A stretch of DNA of 64,000 nucleotides from JBBRZF01 sp038236965 (lineage in GTDB: Bacteria > Acidobacteriota > Terriglobia > Terriglobales > Acidobacteriaceae), in assembly GCA_038236965.1 (NCBI GenBank), contig JBBRZF010000001.1, positions 11,637-75,636 of the forward strand, read 5' to 3'. Positions 43,511 to 51,712 of the stretch are shown here, one piece after another (positions within the stretch are counted from its first letter, which is position 1; each line of letters begins with the position of its first letter). Both the position numbers and the translations under genes were made by a program. A model generated the notes under the pieces. That model was not told where the DNA came from. It was given only the letters and a program-made list of their open reading frames with translations, and ran no database searches.

Positions 43511-44122
43511 TCACCCCCGCTTGCGCACCACCCACGTCGTCATGCATCGCTGATCTTGTACGACTGTGGTCTTGAGCGGGTCCACCAACTCGCCGCCTAG
43601 CTCTTTCGTGAGTTGGACGAGCAGCGCTTCATCCACCAGGTATCGCATCGTTCCGTCGGGCAACAGGTAGCGACGCCCCTTCAGGCACCTCATACGCTTC
43701 TCCATGCCGATGGTGGAGGCCAGTCGGCAGAAGAACAGGCCTCCCGGCTTCAGCACTCGCCAGCTTCCGCACAGCATGACCATAAACTGCTCGTCGTCAG
43801 CGGCAAAGTGCAGGACCGCGCTGCTCAGGACCACGTCCGCCGACGCGTCCGGGAACGACATCGCCTCGATGGCTTCCACGCGGAAATTCGTCTTTGGCAG
43901 CGAAGGCGCGAGCGATGCCGCCAAATCTCGTACACTCTCCACGGCCTCGGCGTTCGCGTCCGCGCCAAACACTTCGTACCCGCAACTCAACAGGTAGACA
44001 AGGTTGCGCCCCGCCCCGCACCCTGCGTCACAGATCTTCATGCCGGGCGCGATGCGGCCTCGCAGAATCTGGTCGAAGAGGTAGATGTCGATAGGGCCGA
44101 ATTGTTCCTGAAGCGTCAGCAT
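43511..44122 (-). CDS. Class I SAM-dependent methyltransferase (UbiE/tellurite-resistance-like)
   Basis: 203 residues from the ATG at 44122 (MLTLQEQFGPIDIYLFDQ), preferred over a longer frame from 44182 that adds only hydrophobic filler. Motif I is CDAGCGAGRN, with acidic ADANAE post-I and the ALSSAVLHF motif. The substrate is unknown. It has a weak ribosome site. It is convergent with rsmB and stands next to the repeat-rich intergenic region. Confidence 0.8.
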   Translation of the reverse strand: MLTLQEQFGPIDIYLFDQILRGRIAPGMKICDAGCGAGRNLVYLLSCGYEVFGADANAEAVESVRDLAASLAPSLPKTNFRVEAIEAMSFPDASADVVLSSAVLHFAADDEQFMVMLCGSWRVLKPGGLFFCRLASTIGMEKRMRCLKGRRYLLPDGTMRYLVDEALLVQLTKELGGELVDPLKTTVVQDQRCMTTWVVRKRG

Positions 44123-44254
44123 GGCTCTGCGCCGACTATAGAGGAGAAGTTGAAGTAGAAGCAAAATCGCTGACCAGCGCAAGGTCGGGTACGGCGGCAG
44201 ACTTCCTTTGGAATTTCTCCGCGCTTTACTTTGTAGAAGAACGACTCCACCGTC
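44123..44254. other. Intergenic DNA upstream of methyltransferase gene
   Basis: About 130 bp without a gene, forming the distal end of the dispersed-repeat copy 2 block. No promoter elements stand out. Confidence 0.4.
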
Positions 44255-44387
44255 TGCTCCAAAATCTTGTCAAGCCCCTGATTGCCCTTAATTTCAACTA
44301 ACCTGCTGATTCCAAACAAAATATAGTTGCGCCTCCCATGTCCAGTTGACCCCCTCCCATGTGTCATACTAGATACAGAGAACAAAC

Positions 44388-44414
44388 AAGGCCGCGCCCA
44401 CTCAGCGCGGCCTT
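44388..44414 (-). terminator. GC-rich hairpin inside repeat copy 2
   Basis: Stem AAGGCCGCGC / GCGCGGCCTT, 10 bp, 7-nt loop, followed on the plus strand by TCGTCTTTCGTCTTTT. It corresponds to the hairpin at 1986-2014 with compensating loop and stem changes. Confidence 0.6.
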
Positions 44415-44430
44415 TCGTCTTTCGTCTTTT

Positions 44431-44466
44431 GCCTTTGCCTTTGCCTTTGCCTTTGCCTTTGCCTTT
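44431..44466 (+). repeat. Hexamer repeat (GCCTTT)6
   Basis: Six perfect copies of GCCTTT, followed by GACTTT. It lies in the variable slot of the dispersed repeat. Confidence 0.9.
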
Positions 44467-44662
44467 GACTTTAACGGACAGCCGACAGCCGACAGCTAAC
44501 AGATGTCAACTGCTTTGTTGTCAATATTTTGACCCTTAACTCCTTACGAATCAAGATTTTGCCGACCTCTTCCCCGTAAAATATTGAAAACAAGGATTTT
44601 AGAAAACAGGAAAAGGGGGAGGGGAGGGGCGGAGGCTTTACATCTGGCTTCTGACAACTGAC

Positions 44663-44706
44663 CAGCCGAGAGCCGACAGCCGACAGCCGACAATCTGACA
44701 GCCGAC
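44663..44706 (+). repeat. Heptamer repeat (GCCGACA)n
   Basis: Several 7-bp GCCGACA/GCCGAGA units with one CAATCT interruption; a similar run is at 44476-44501. This is the same period as the AGTTGCC runs at 1753 and 1925. Confidence 0.75.
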
Positions 44707-44789
44707 ATGGCGTTCAAGGCTCCTTCTGCTACGAGCTACTGCCGAAGTAGATTGCTCATAAGACCGGCTTCAGCCTAGAATGTGACACC

Positions 44790-45227
44790 ATGTTTGCAAA
44801 CTTTTGGTCGCGATTAGCACGCTATCGGAAACTTAGTGCCTTGTCGCTCGGCGATCTGGAAAAAGCCGTGATGGAACGCATGTGGGATGGCGGCGAATGT
44901 GCCGTTCGCGACCTGCATGCCGAATATAACGGCAAACTCGCCTACACCACCCTGATGACGACCGTGGACCGCCTGCATAAAAAAGGGCTGCTCGAGCGTC
45001 GCAAGGATGGCAAGGCATTCATTTATAAACCCCTCCTCTCCCGCGAAGAGCTCGACTGCGGCATTGCGCGCGACCTCATCGGCGTTCTGCTGCAGGAGCG
45101 TAGCTCGCAGCCCTTCGCGCTGCTTGCCAGCTTTGTGGACGCCATCGACGAACAGGACGAGCAGTTGCTGAACGCGCTGGAGCAGGAAATCAAGAAGCGT
45201 CGCGCGTCGTCAGGAAGCAAAGGCTAA
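44790..45227 (+). CDS. BlaI/MecI/CopY-family transcriptional repressor
   Basis: 145 residues. An N-terminal winged helix (about 18-85) with LGDLEKAVMERMWDGGECAVRDLH... LAYTTLMTTVDRLHKKGLLERRKDGKAFIYKP, then a dimerisation tail. This repressor type is released by proteolysis by its M56 partner, which follows 3 bp downstream. Its targets may include the pair itself. Confidence 0.95.
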   Translation: MFANFWSRLARYRKLSALSLGDLEKAVMERMWDGGECAVRDLHAEYNGKLAYTTLMTTVDRLHKKGLLERRKDGKAFIYKPLLSREELDCGIARDLIGVLLQERSSQPFALLASFVDAIDEQDEQLLNALEQEIKKRRASSGSKG

Positions 45228-45230
45228 CCG

Positions 45231-46211
45231 GTGTATACGCTGATCGGCATCTCGATGGTGATCACGGCAGCCATGCTGTCATCCTTGGCTTTTAGTGTGG
45301 GACTGACGGCGCTATGGCCGCTGCTGAAGCGGGTAGCGCGCAAGCTTTCTGCAGCCGCGGAATCGCGCTTCTGGTTCACCGTGGGACTTGCTCCGGCCAT
45401 GGCCGGCATGTGGGTCGCTCTCCTGATTGCCGTGCCGAGTTACATCATTCACGAACCGCGTCACTCCAACGAGAGATTCGGCCTTCCGCTGCTGGCACTC
45501 ACTTTTGCGGCGCTGGCTCTGTTTGCGGGAGCGCTTGTGGGATGTGCGCTGGTCTTCGCAAGAGCCTGGAAAGTCTCCAGCCTGTTGCGAAAACACAGTC
45601 GCCGTCTCGACCTGCCGGGAGTGGATAAAGAAATTTACGAACTGCCGGAGAGTTCGGGCACGTTCACGGTTGTCGGCGTGTTTCGTCCAGCGATGTTCGT
45701 TTCGCGCGCCGTTCTGGGCACGTTGAACGAGGTAGAACTTGCTTCGGTTCTGCAGCACGAGCTGGCGCACATGCGTTCGCAACACAACGGGCTTACGCTG
45801 GCCTTGCGGTTTGCGACGCAACTCAGTGGCAATCCGTTCTTCATCCGCATGGTCCACAACGAATGGATTCAGGCGATCGAACTGGAAGCGGATGCTGCCG
45901 CCATCCACTCCCCGGAAGATGCGTTGGAACTCGGCTCCGCGCTGGTCAAGATTGCGAGGCTGTCGGTTGCGCCGTCGATGGCTGCAGGCGCCGGATGTAG
46001 CTTTGTCGATAGCACTTGCAATTCCGCACTGAGCCGCCGCATCGGCTACCTGCGTGCGGCCGCAGCGGGCGAGATTCGTACCTCGCAGACGGTGATGATC
46101 CGCGTGGGAGAAATTGCCGTGTGCTGCGTCTTTCCGCTGATCATCGGAATCGCATCCACCCCAGCAATCCTGAATCGCGCGCACAATGCGCTCGAACTGT
46201 TGATGAGGTAA
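45231..46211 (+). CDS. M56-family membrane metallopeptidase (BlaR1/MecR1-like, no sensor domain)
   Basis: 326 residues from a GTG start, 3 bp after the blaI-like stop. About four membrane helices (5-30, 48-70, 86-112, and one near 290-310). The zinc motif is HELAH (176-180) in VLQHELAHMRSQHNG, with a further acidic ligand likely in IELEADAAAI near 219. BlaR1/MecR1 have a C-terminal extracellular penicillin-binding sensor; here the chain stops after the peptidase domain, so the signal must come from elsewhere. It probably cleaves the partner repressor. Confidence 0.9.
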   Translation: MYTLIGISMVITAAMLSSLAFSVGLTALWPLLKRVARKLSAAAESRFWFTVGLAPAMAGMWVALLIAVPSYIIHEPRHSNERFGLPLLALTFAALALFAGALVGCALVFARAWKVSSLLRKHSRRLDLPGVDKEIYELPESSGTFTVVGVFRPAMFVSRAVLGTLNEVELASVLQHELAHMRSQHNGLTLALRFATQLSGNPFFIRMVHNEWIQAIELEADAAAIHSPEDALELGSALVKIARLSVAPSMAAGAGCSFVDSTCNSALSRRIGYLRAAAAGEIRTSQTVMIRVGEIAVCCVFPLIIGIASTPAILNRAHNALELLMR

Positions 46212-46249
46212 TGCGCGAAATCACTCGCGCGTGAGAAGAAAAAATCACA

Positions 46250-47839
46250 TCAGTGGCGGAAGTGGCGAATGCCGGTGAGCACCATTGCCATGCCAAGGCG
46301 GTTCGCCGTCGCGATAACTTGCTCGTCGGCCTTCGACCCCCCGGGTTGGATGATGGCCGTTGCACCGGCCTGGCCGATGACTTCCACGCCGTCGGAAAAC
46401 GGGAAGAAAGCGTCGCTGGCCGCAACCGAGCCTGCGAGAGGCAGAACGGCTTTAGCTGCGCCGATTTTGGCGGAATCCACGCGGCTCATCTGCCCGGCAC
46501 CCACGCCGATTCCGCGACCATCTTTCGCGTACAGGATGGCGTTCGACTTCACATGCTTGCAGACTTTCCAGGCGAAGAGCAGGTCACGCATTTCTGCTTC
46601 GCTGGGTGCGCGTTCGCTGACGACCTTGAGTTGCGTTGAATCAATTTTCGCGAGGTCGTTGTCCTGAATCAGCAATCCCCCACTGACGGCCTTGATGACC
46701 CACTTCTGCGGCGCGGAGTCAATCTCCAATAGCCGAAGATCCTTGCGCTTTGCAAACCGCTGACGTGCGGCTTCGTCAAAACTAGTAGCGATGATGCACT
46801 CAATGAACAGTGCCTGACCGTTGTGACGCAATCCGGCGATGGCCTCGGCCGCGGCGCCGTCCACGGAACGGTTCACGGCGATGACGCCTCCGAAGGCGGA
46901 GACGGGGTCGCACTCAAAGGCGCGCTGGAAGGCTTCCACGATGTCTTTGCCAACCGCACTGCCGCAGGGGTTGGTGTGTTTGATAATGGCGCAAAAGGGC
47001 TCGTCGAATTCGCTGGCCAGATCCCACGAGGCCTGCAGATCGACAATGTTGTTGTAGGAGAGTTCCTTGCCTTGCAGCTGGCGTCCGTTGGCTACGCCGG
47101 ACGTGCCGCCGTCGGAATAAAGCGCGGCCTTCTGATGGGGATTCTCGCCATAGCGGAGGTCCGCGACTTTGCGGTCGGTGATGCGCACGGTTTGTGGGAA
47201 GGCTTCGGCAGTAAGTCCCGCGATGTCGAAGCTGCCGGCATCGTCGATGCTGATGGTTTCCAGCGCCGTCGCGATGGCCGCATCGTAGGCTGCGGTCGTG
47301 GCGAATGCTTTTTGCGCTAGTCCCCACTTGGTCTTCAGGGAAAGCTCGCCGCCGTTCTGCACTAGTTCAGACGCGATCGCTGCGTAGTCGGCGGGAGAAG
47401 TCACGATGGCGACGTCCTGAAAATTTTTCGCAGCCGATCGGACCATGGATGGACCGCCAATATCGATGTTCTCGATGATCTCCTCAAAATGGACGCCGGG
47501 CTTGGCGGCGGTTTTCTCGAAGGCGTAGAGGTTGACGACGACCATGTCGATGGGGTGAATGTCGTGCTCGGCCACGGCAGCGCGGTGAGCGGAGTTGCCG
47601 CGGATGTAAAGGATGCCGCCGTGAACTTTGGGGTGCAAGGTCTTCACGCGGCCGTCGAGCATTTCAGGGAAGCCGGTCAGTTCGGAGATATCTTTTACCG
47701 CGATGCCGGCTTCGCGCAACAGTTTCGCTGTTCCACCGGTGGAGATGAGTTCCACGCTCATTCCTGCCAGCTTCTTCGCAAAGTCAACCAAACCAGTTTT
47801 GTCGGTAACGCTAAGGAGTGCTCGCTGAACTTTCGCCAT
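46250..47839 (-). CDS. purH: Bifunctional AICAR transformylase/IMP cyclohydrolase
   Basis: 529 residues from the ATG at 47839 (MAKVQRALLSVTDKTG), with GAGG 5 bp upstream; a longer frame begins at 47851. The N-terminal MGS-like cyclohydrolase domain (about 1-195: SVTDKTGLVDFAKKL, STGGTAKLLREAG, TLHPKVHGGIL) is followed by the transformylase domain with LRYGENPHQKAALY, IIKHTNPCGSAVG and GQMSRVDSA. These carry out the last two steps of IMP synthesis. It is convergent with the M56 gene. Confidence 0.98.
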   Translation of the reverse strand: MAKVQRALLSVTDKTGLVDFAKKLAGMSVELISTGGTAKLLREAGIAVKDISELTGFPEMLDGRVKTLHPKVHGGILYIRGNSAHRAAVAEHDIHPIDMVVVNLYAFEKTAAKPGVHFEEIIENIDIGGPSMVRSAAKNFQDVAIVTSPADYAAIASELVQNGGELSLKTKWGLAQKAFATTAAYDAAIATALETISIDDAGSFDIAGLTAEAFPQTVRITDRKVADLRYGENPHQKAALYSDGGTSGVANGRQLQGKELSYNNIVDLQASWDLASEFDEPFCAIIKHTNPCGSAVGKDIVEAFQRAFECDPVSAFGGVIAVNRSVDGAAAEAIAGLRHNGQALFIECIIATSFDEAARQRFAKRKDLRLLEIDSAPQKWVIKAVSGGLLIQDNDLAKIDSTQLKVVSERAPSEAEMRDLLFAWKVCKHVKSNAILYAKDGRGIGVGAGQMSRVDSAKIGAAKAVLPLAGSVAASDAFFPFSDGVEVIGQAGATAIIQPGGSKADEQVIATANRLGMAMVLTGIRHFRH

Positions 47840-48025
47840 TTCGCCTCTCAAGAGAATTAAGTTGCCGGCGATCTGTCATGCCGGGACCTGCATCTCTTCA
47901 CGACCGCAAGGTGCGGTGCATGAAAGTGCCAACTTTGCCGCCACCCACAGCGGCTTCATAGCTTGGAACCAATTCTGGATTGCGGGATGTCCGGAAAGGA
48001 TCGAGTTGCGGACGAAAGCAGGGCA

Positions 48026-48616
48026 CTAAGGGCGCGCTTTAGCTTTCAGGCGAACTTGTCCGTCCTGCACCTCTATAGTGTACTCGACTGCGTTGCAGCC
48101 GTATTGGATCCGCAACTGCTCGGTCTTACGACGAACGAAGGAGTTGAATATTTCGAAGCTGGCGCCCTCGCTGACGGCCTCGCCGGAGTGACGCTTGGCC
48201 TCCATCATGACTTCGTAAAGACGATGCACTTTTTCCTGATCGGTATCGGGGTCAGAGTATTCGATGGAGAATGGCTTCATCTCGCCGAGGCTGGCGGGAG
48301 ATTCGCTCTGGAGAAAGCGCAGGCCCTGTATGCCAAGGATGGCGTCTTGCGGGCGGCGGTATCCCTCTTCCTTGATCTTGAGCTTTTGCCGCCAAAGGTC
48401 GCTGAATACGGCATAACGCTGCACGATGGAATTGAACTTGAAGCGTTGTGCGAAGTTGAGCTGCTGGCCGTCGCTGAGCTTTTTGATAGCAAAGGAAACA
48501 CGCCACTCCGTGTCTTTCGGGGGGCGCTTGGAGCCGCCGCCGAAGTACACGTCGTACTCGATCTTCAACCTTCGCAGGTTCTCGTCGAGTCCACTGATTT
48601 GTTCGTCAATCGTCAC
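48026..48616 (-). CDS. Conserved hypothetical protein, MXAN_5187-like C-terminal domain
   Basis: 196 residues, no signal peptide or membrane helix. Helical and charged in the first half (LDENLRRLKIEYDVYFGGGSKRPPKDTEW) and then RFKFNSIVQRYAVFSDLWRQKLKIKEEGYR. The 'YFGG ... FKFN ... RY ... W' pattern resembles a small family known from myxobacteria and acidobacteria (MXAN_5187 C-terminal domain). Function not known. It is separated from purH by about 190 bp. Confidence 0.6.
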   Translation of the reverse strand: MTIDEQISGLDENLRRLKIEYDVYFGGGSKRPPKDTEWRVSFAIKKLSDGQQLNFAQRFKFNSIVQRYAVFSDLWRQKLKIKEEGYRRPQDAILGIQGLRFLQSESPASLGEMKPFSIEYSDPDTDQEKVHRLYEVMMEAKRHSGEAVSEGASFEIFNSFVRRKTEQLRIQYGCNAVEYTIEVQDGQVRLKAKARP

Positions 48617-48830
48617 GGCTGATTTAGGACGGGCGGGCGCACCCGTCGAGCGGACTATACCACGAACTCAGCTGGAATCGTCCAAACAGGGCTTTCAAGG
48701 CAGTAACACGGCAGGAACTCTGTCCGGGGTTGCCTGAGCGATTCAGAAACTCTGGCGTGAATTGATTGCGCAGCTAATTTTTGCCGGGAGGTGATTCAGC
48801 TCAGGATTGCATCTAAACTACGGACTGGTT
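48617..48830. other. Divergent intergenic region
   Basis: 214 bp between the divergent hypothetical and response-regulator genes. It should hold both promoters, but I found no convincing -10/-35 pair. TTG at 48807 is a possible alternative start for the regulator. Confidence 0.4.
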
Positions 48831-49484
48831 ATGGCAAACAATATTCGGATCGTGATCGCCGACGACCATGCAGTGCTGCTCGAATCCTTGAAGGGACTGC
48901 TAGACAGTCAGAAGGATTTCGAAGTTGTTGGCGCTGCCGCGAATGGCAACGAGGCCGTTCAACTCGTGCGCCAACATTCTCCCGACGTGCTTGTTCTGGA
49001 TCTGTTCATGCCCGACAGTGACGGGTTCGAAGTTCTGCGCACGTTGGAAAAAGCCGGCATCCGCGTTGCTTCCGTGGTGCTGACCGGTTCGGAGAGTCAA
49101 ACGGATTACGTACAAGTGGTTCGCCTTGGTGCACGCGGATTGGTTCTGAAAGGCGATGCCCCGGCAAAATTGTTCAGTGCGATCCGTACGGTTTCCGACG
49201 GAGAGCTGGCCTTCTCAGACGAAGTCGCACATGGAGTTCTGACGGCCATGGCGGACGAGCCCACACAGGAGCTGGCCACCACCATGGCTCGGCTTTCTGA
49301 ACGAGAAAAGCAGATTGCTTTCCTGGTCGCTCGCGGGCTAAAGAATAAAGACATTGCCCAGGAACTCACGATCAGCGAAAACACGGTGAAGCGCCACCTG
49401 CAAAGCATCTTCGGAAAGACGGGAGCGCGCGACCGCCTGGAACTCGCGGTGATAGCCCTGACCGAGCTTACGAAAGCTGCGTGA
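48831..49484 (+). CDS. NarL/LuxR-family response regulator
   Basis: 217 residues from the ATG at 48831 (MANNIRIVIADDHAV). Receiver D57 in LVLDLFMPDSDG, K in VLKGDAPAKLF, and LuxR helix-turn-helix at about 148-205 (LSEREKQIAFLVARGLKNKDIAQELTISENTVKRHLQSIFGKTG). There is no adjacent histidine kinase, so it is an orphan; the kinase in the 37519 cluster is a possible but unproven partner. A strong terminator follows. Confidence 0.92.
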   Translation: MANNIRIVIADDHAVLLESLKGLLDSQKDFEVVGAAANGNEAVQLVRQHSPDVLVLDLFMPDSDGFEVLRTLEKAGIRVASVVLTGSESQTDYVQVVRLGARGLVLKGDAPAKLFSAIRTVSDGELAFSDEVAHGVLTAMADEPTQELATTMARLSEREKQIAFLVARGLKNKDIAQELTISENTVKRHLQSIFGKTGARDRLELAVIALTELTKAA

Positions 49485-49502
49485 GAAATATTCTCGAACC
49501 CC

Positions 49503-49539
49503 AATAGAAACGGCCGCCTGGTTGGCGGTCGTTTCTATT
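49503..49539. terminator. Bidirectional rho-independent terminator
   Basis: A long stem, AATAGAAACG-CCGCC paired with GGCGG-CGTTTCTATT with one G/T bulge on each side, loop TGGT. It lies between convergent genes and has T/A-rich ends on both strands. Confidence 0.9.
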
Positions 49540-49555
49540 CTGAGTCTCAGGGGCT

Positions 49556-49906
49556 TTATTTACCGGCAGTCGCCGCCATCTTCTTCACCATTGCCAGAAC
49601 CAGTTTGCGGTCGCTGTCATTCAGATTGGAAGAGTATCGACGGATTTGGCTAAGGAAGCGAACTTCGTCTTCACTCAGCGTGGGAAGGTTCTTTGCGGCA
49701 TTTTCGTTCGAGTTATCAGCGAAGAACTGCGCCAAGGCGACATCCATCGCTGAAGCTATCTTTGCCAGCGTGTCTAGCGAAGGGATGGTGTGGCCGTTTT
49801 CGACTCTCGAGAGATAGCAGCGTAATAGCCCCGTGCGCTTCTCGATGTCGCCTTGCGACATACCCTTCTGCAGACGGAAATTTCTAATCGTTTCGCCTAT
49901 ATTCAT
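49556..49906 (-). CDS. XRE-family helix-turn-helix regulator
   Basis: 116 residues. The Cro/C1-type HTH is at about 5-62 (IGETIRNFRLQKGMSQGDIEKRTGLLRCYLSRVENGHTIPSLDTLAKIASAMDV). The C-terminal half is a short helical region (LSEDEVRFLSQIRRYSSNLNDSDRKLVLAMVKKM). It is a single small gene facing the terminator; targets are unknown. Confidence 0.9.
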   Translation of the reverse strand: MNIGETIRNFRLQKGMSQGDIEKRTGLLRCYLSRVENGHTIPSLDTLAKIASAMDVALAQFFADNSNENAAKNLPTLSEDEVRFLSQIRRYSSNLNDSDRKLVLAMVKKMAATAGK

Positions 49907-50069
49907 GGTGTGAACGGAGCGCTTTCAAACCTTTCGGGGGGTACGTGCATAGTAACCAGAGTACAAATGCAGCGCAAGGACAAATTTCGTCATTCGCTAT
50001 TACTATCGTAGATGCCTAGCGTACTTAACATTTTAAAAATCAGTCGCTTGCAATCGTAAGTCTCTGGTT

Positions 50070-50756
50070 TTAATCCGTTTGCGCGGGCAAGAAGCCGCAC
50101 GTTTCCAGTTGGCGATCATGCCATCTTCCCATTATTAATTGTGCGGATATTGCGCCGATGAATGCGCACGCCATATCCTCCTGCGTGTCCCATGGATCTC
50201 CCTGGCCGCCGAGAAAATCGCCGGCTGCCGAACCGCTCGCCACGGCGACGCGCCACTCGAACAACTCGTACATGGCACTTATTGCGCCGCAGATGCAGAC
50301 GATGATAAAGAACATCCAAAGCTTTCCACGCACTACGCGCTTGCGCAGCAGGACTTCCCGCGCCACCATCGCGGGAATAAATCCTTGCATAAAATGCCCA
50401 AGGCGGTCGTAGTTGTTGCGTGCCTGATGAAAGGTGTCGCGAATCCAATCGAACCAAGGAACTTTTGCGTAGGTGTAGTGACCGCCGACCATCAGCACGA
50501 TGGCGTGGAGCACGATCAACGTCAGCAGGAGATTGGTGAGCGGAAACCGCCGCCGCGTGGCTGCGATCACGATGAGGGCCAGCAGGGCGGGGAACACTTC
50601 CAGAAACCAGGTGAAATAATCGAAGGGATGAATGGCGGACCAGGCCATGGCAACGCTGAATAAGGCCAGCATCGCCCATTCGTAATGCGACACAGCTTCC
50701 GGCTTTAGACCGCCGGCATTGGACGAGGTGACTGGAAGGGGTGAACGGGTGTCCAT
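50070..50756 (-). CDS. DUF2238 (YjdF-like) membrane protein
   Basis: 228 residues with about six membrane helices (27-45, 50-67, 76-92, 130-150, 155-175, 200-215 approximately). Conserved family elements are HYTYAKVPWFDWI, NNYDRLGHFMQGFIPAMVAREVLLRK, EWRVA and GDPWDTQEDMACAFIGA. The family has no experimentally proven function. It is a single gene with a weak promoter region upstream. Confidence 0.85.
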   Translation of the reverse strand: MDTRSPLPVTSSNAGGLKPEAVSHYEWAMLALFSVAMAWSAIHPFDYFTWFLEVFPALLALIVIAATRRRFPLTNLLLTLIVLHAIVLMVGGHYTYAKVPWFDWIRDTFHQARNNYDRLGHFMQGFIPAMVAREVLLRKRVVRGKLWMFFIIVCICGAISAMYELFEWRVAVASGSAAGDFLGGQGDPWDTQEDMACAFIGAISAQLIMGRWHDRQLETCGFLPAQTD

Positions 50757-50843
50757 CCTATTCTCCTTGGTCGCAGGATACTAGCGCGTCGACGGGGGCA
50801 GTCGCCAAATCTCAGCGTTGCCACTCGGTGTAACGCCTACCGG

Positions 50844-51590
50844 TTAACCCATCAACATTCCGCCATTGATCTTCAGAACTTCGCCCGTGATGTATCCCGC
50901 CTCTTCGGCGGCCAGGAAGCGAACTGCGTGTGCGATTTCCATGTCGGTGCCCGTGCGTCCGACTGGAACCGATTTCAGCATATTCTCTTTGATCTCCGCC
51001 GGAAGTTCCGCAGTCATCGAAGTTTCGATAAAGCCGGGGGCGATGGCGTTCACGGTGATGTTGCGCGATGCGACTTCGCGCGCGACGGCCATGGTGAGCC
51101 CGATGAGTCCAGCCTTGGATGCGGCGTAGTTCGCCTGCCCGGCCTGTCCGGTCTGTCCCATGATGGAAGAGACGTTGATGACGCGGCCCCAGCGCTGCTT
51201 CAGCATGGAACCGATGACCGCCTGGGTGAGCAGGAACGCCGAGGTTAGGTTGGTGTTCATGACTGCGTCCCAGTCGGCGCGCTTCATGCGCATCATCAAC
51301 TGGTCGCGGGTGATTCCCGCGTTGTTGACAAGGATATCGACCTTGCCGAACTGCGCGATGACCGCCTTGGCGACCGCTTTGACCTCGTCCTCGATGGAGA
51401 CATCGAGTTTGAAGGCCGCTGCCGTGCCGCCTGCGGCCGTGATCTGGGCTACAGCTTCATCAAGCTTTTCCTGCCCGCGGGCGGCGAGGGCTACGGTTGC
51501 TCCGGCCTGTGCCAGCACGATCGCACAAGCTTTCCCGATGCCCTGCGATGCACCGGTGACGAGTGCGACATGACCTTGCAATGACTGCAT
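50844..51590 (-). CDS. fabG: 3-oxoacyl-[acyl-carrier-protein] reductase
   Basis: 248 residues from the ATG at 51590 (MQSLQGHVALVTGASQGIG), with AGGAGA 8 bp upstream. It reduces 3-oxoacyl-ACP with NADPH in fatty-acid elongation. NADP-binding TGASQGIG (12-19), NNAG (89-92), and catalytic N114, S142, Y155, K159 (YAASK) are all present. The family has many paralogues, but the PGFIETSMT and end GEVLKINGGMLM segments are typical of housekeeping FabG. Confidence 0.88.
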   Translation of the reverse strand: MQSLQGHVALVTGASQGIGKACAIVLAQAGATVALAARGQEKLDEAVAQITAAGGTAAAFKLDVSIEDEVKAVAKAVIAQFGKVDILVNNAGITRDQLMMRMKRADWDAVMNTNLTSAFLLTQAVIGSMLKQRWGRVINVSSIMGQTGQAGQANYAASKAGLIGLTMAVAREVASRNITVNAIAPGFIETSMTAELPAEIKENMLKSVPVGRTGTDMEIAHAVRFLAAEEAGYITGEVLKINGGMLMG

Positions 51591-51712
51591 AAAAAGTTCT
51601 CCTGATTGCATCAAGAATATGAAGGAGGATTATATCGAGAGAGGATGGATTTACCGAGAAATGTAAAGGGGCGGTTTGGTTGGCCCAATCGAAAGATGGA
51701 GTTTTGCCAATG

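Larger units (their letters stand above)
44255..44625 (-). repeat. Dispersed intergenic repeat, copy 2 (inverted)
   Basis: Reverse complement of the block at 1805-2160. On the minus strand it reads CCTTGTTTTCAATATTTTAC (44576-44595 region), GAAGAGG, the AT-rich inverted repeat, the variable slot (here GACAGCC heptamers and (GCCTTT)n), the 10-bp GC hairpin, TCTAGTATGACA, GTCAACTGGACAT and GGGGCTTGACAAGA. About 28 of 30 bases match in the first block. Confidence 0.8.
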
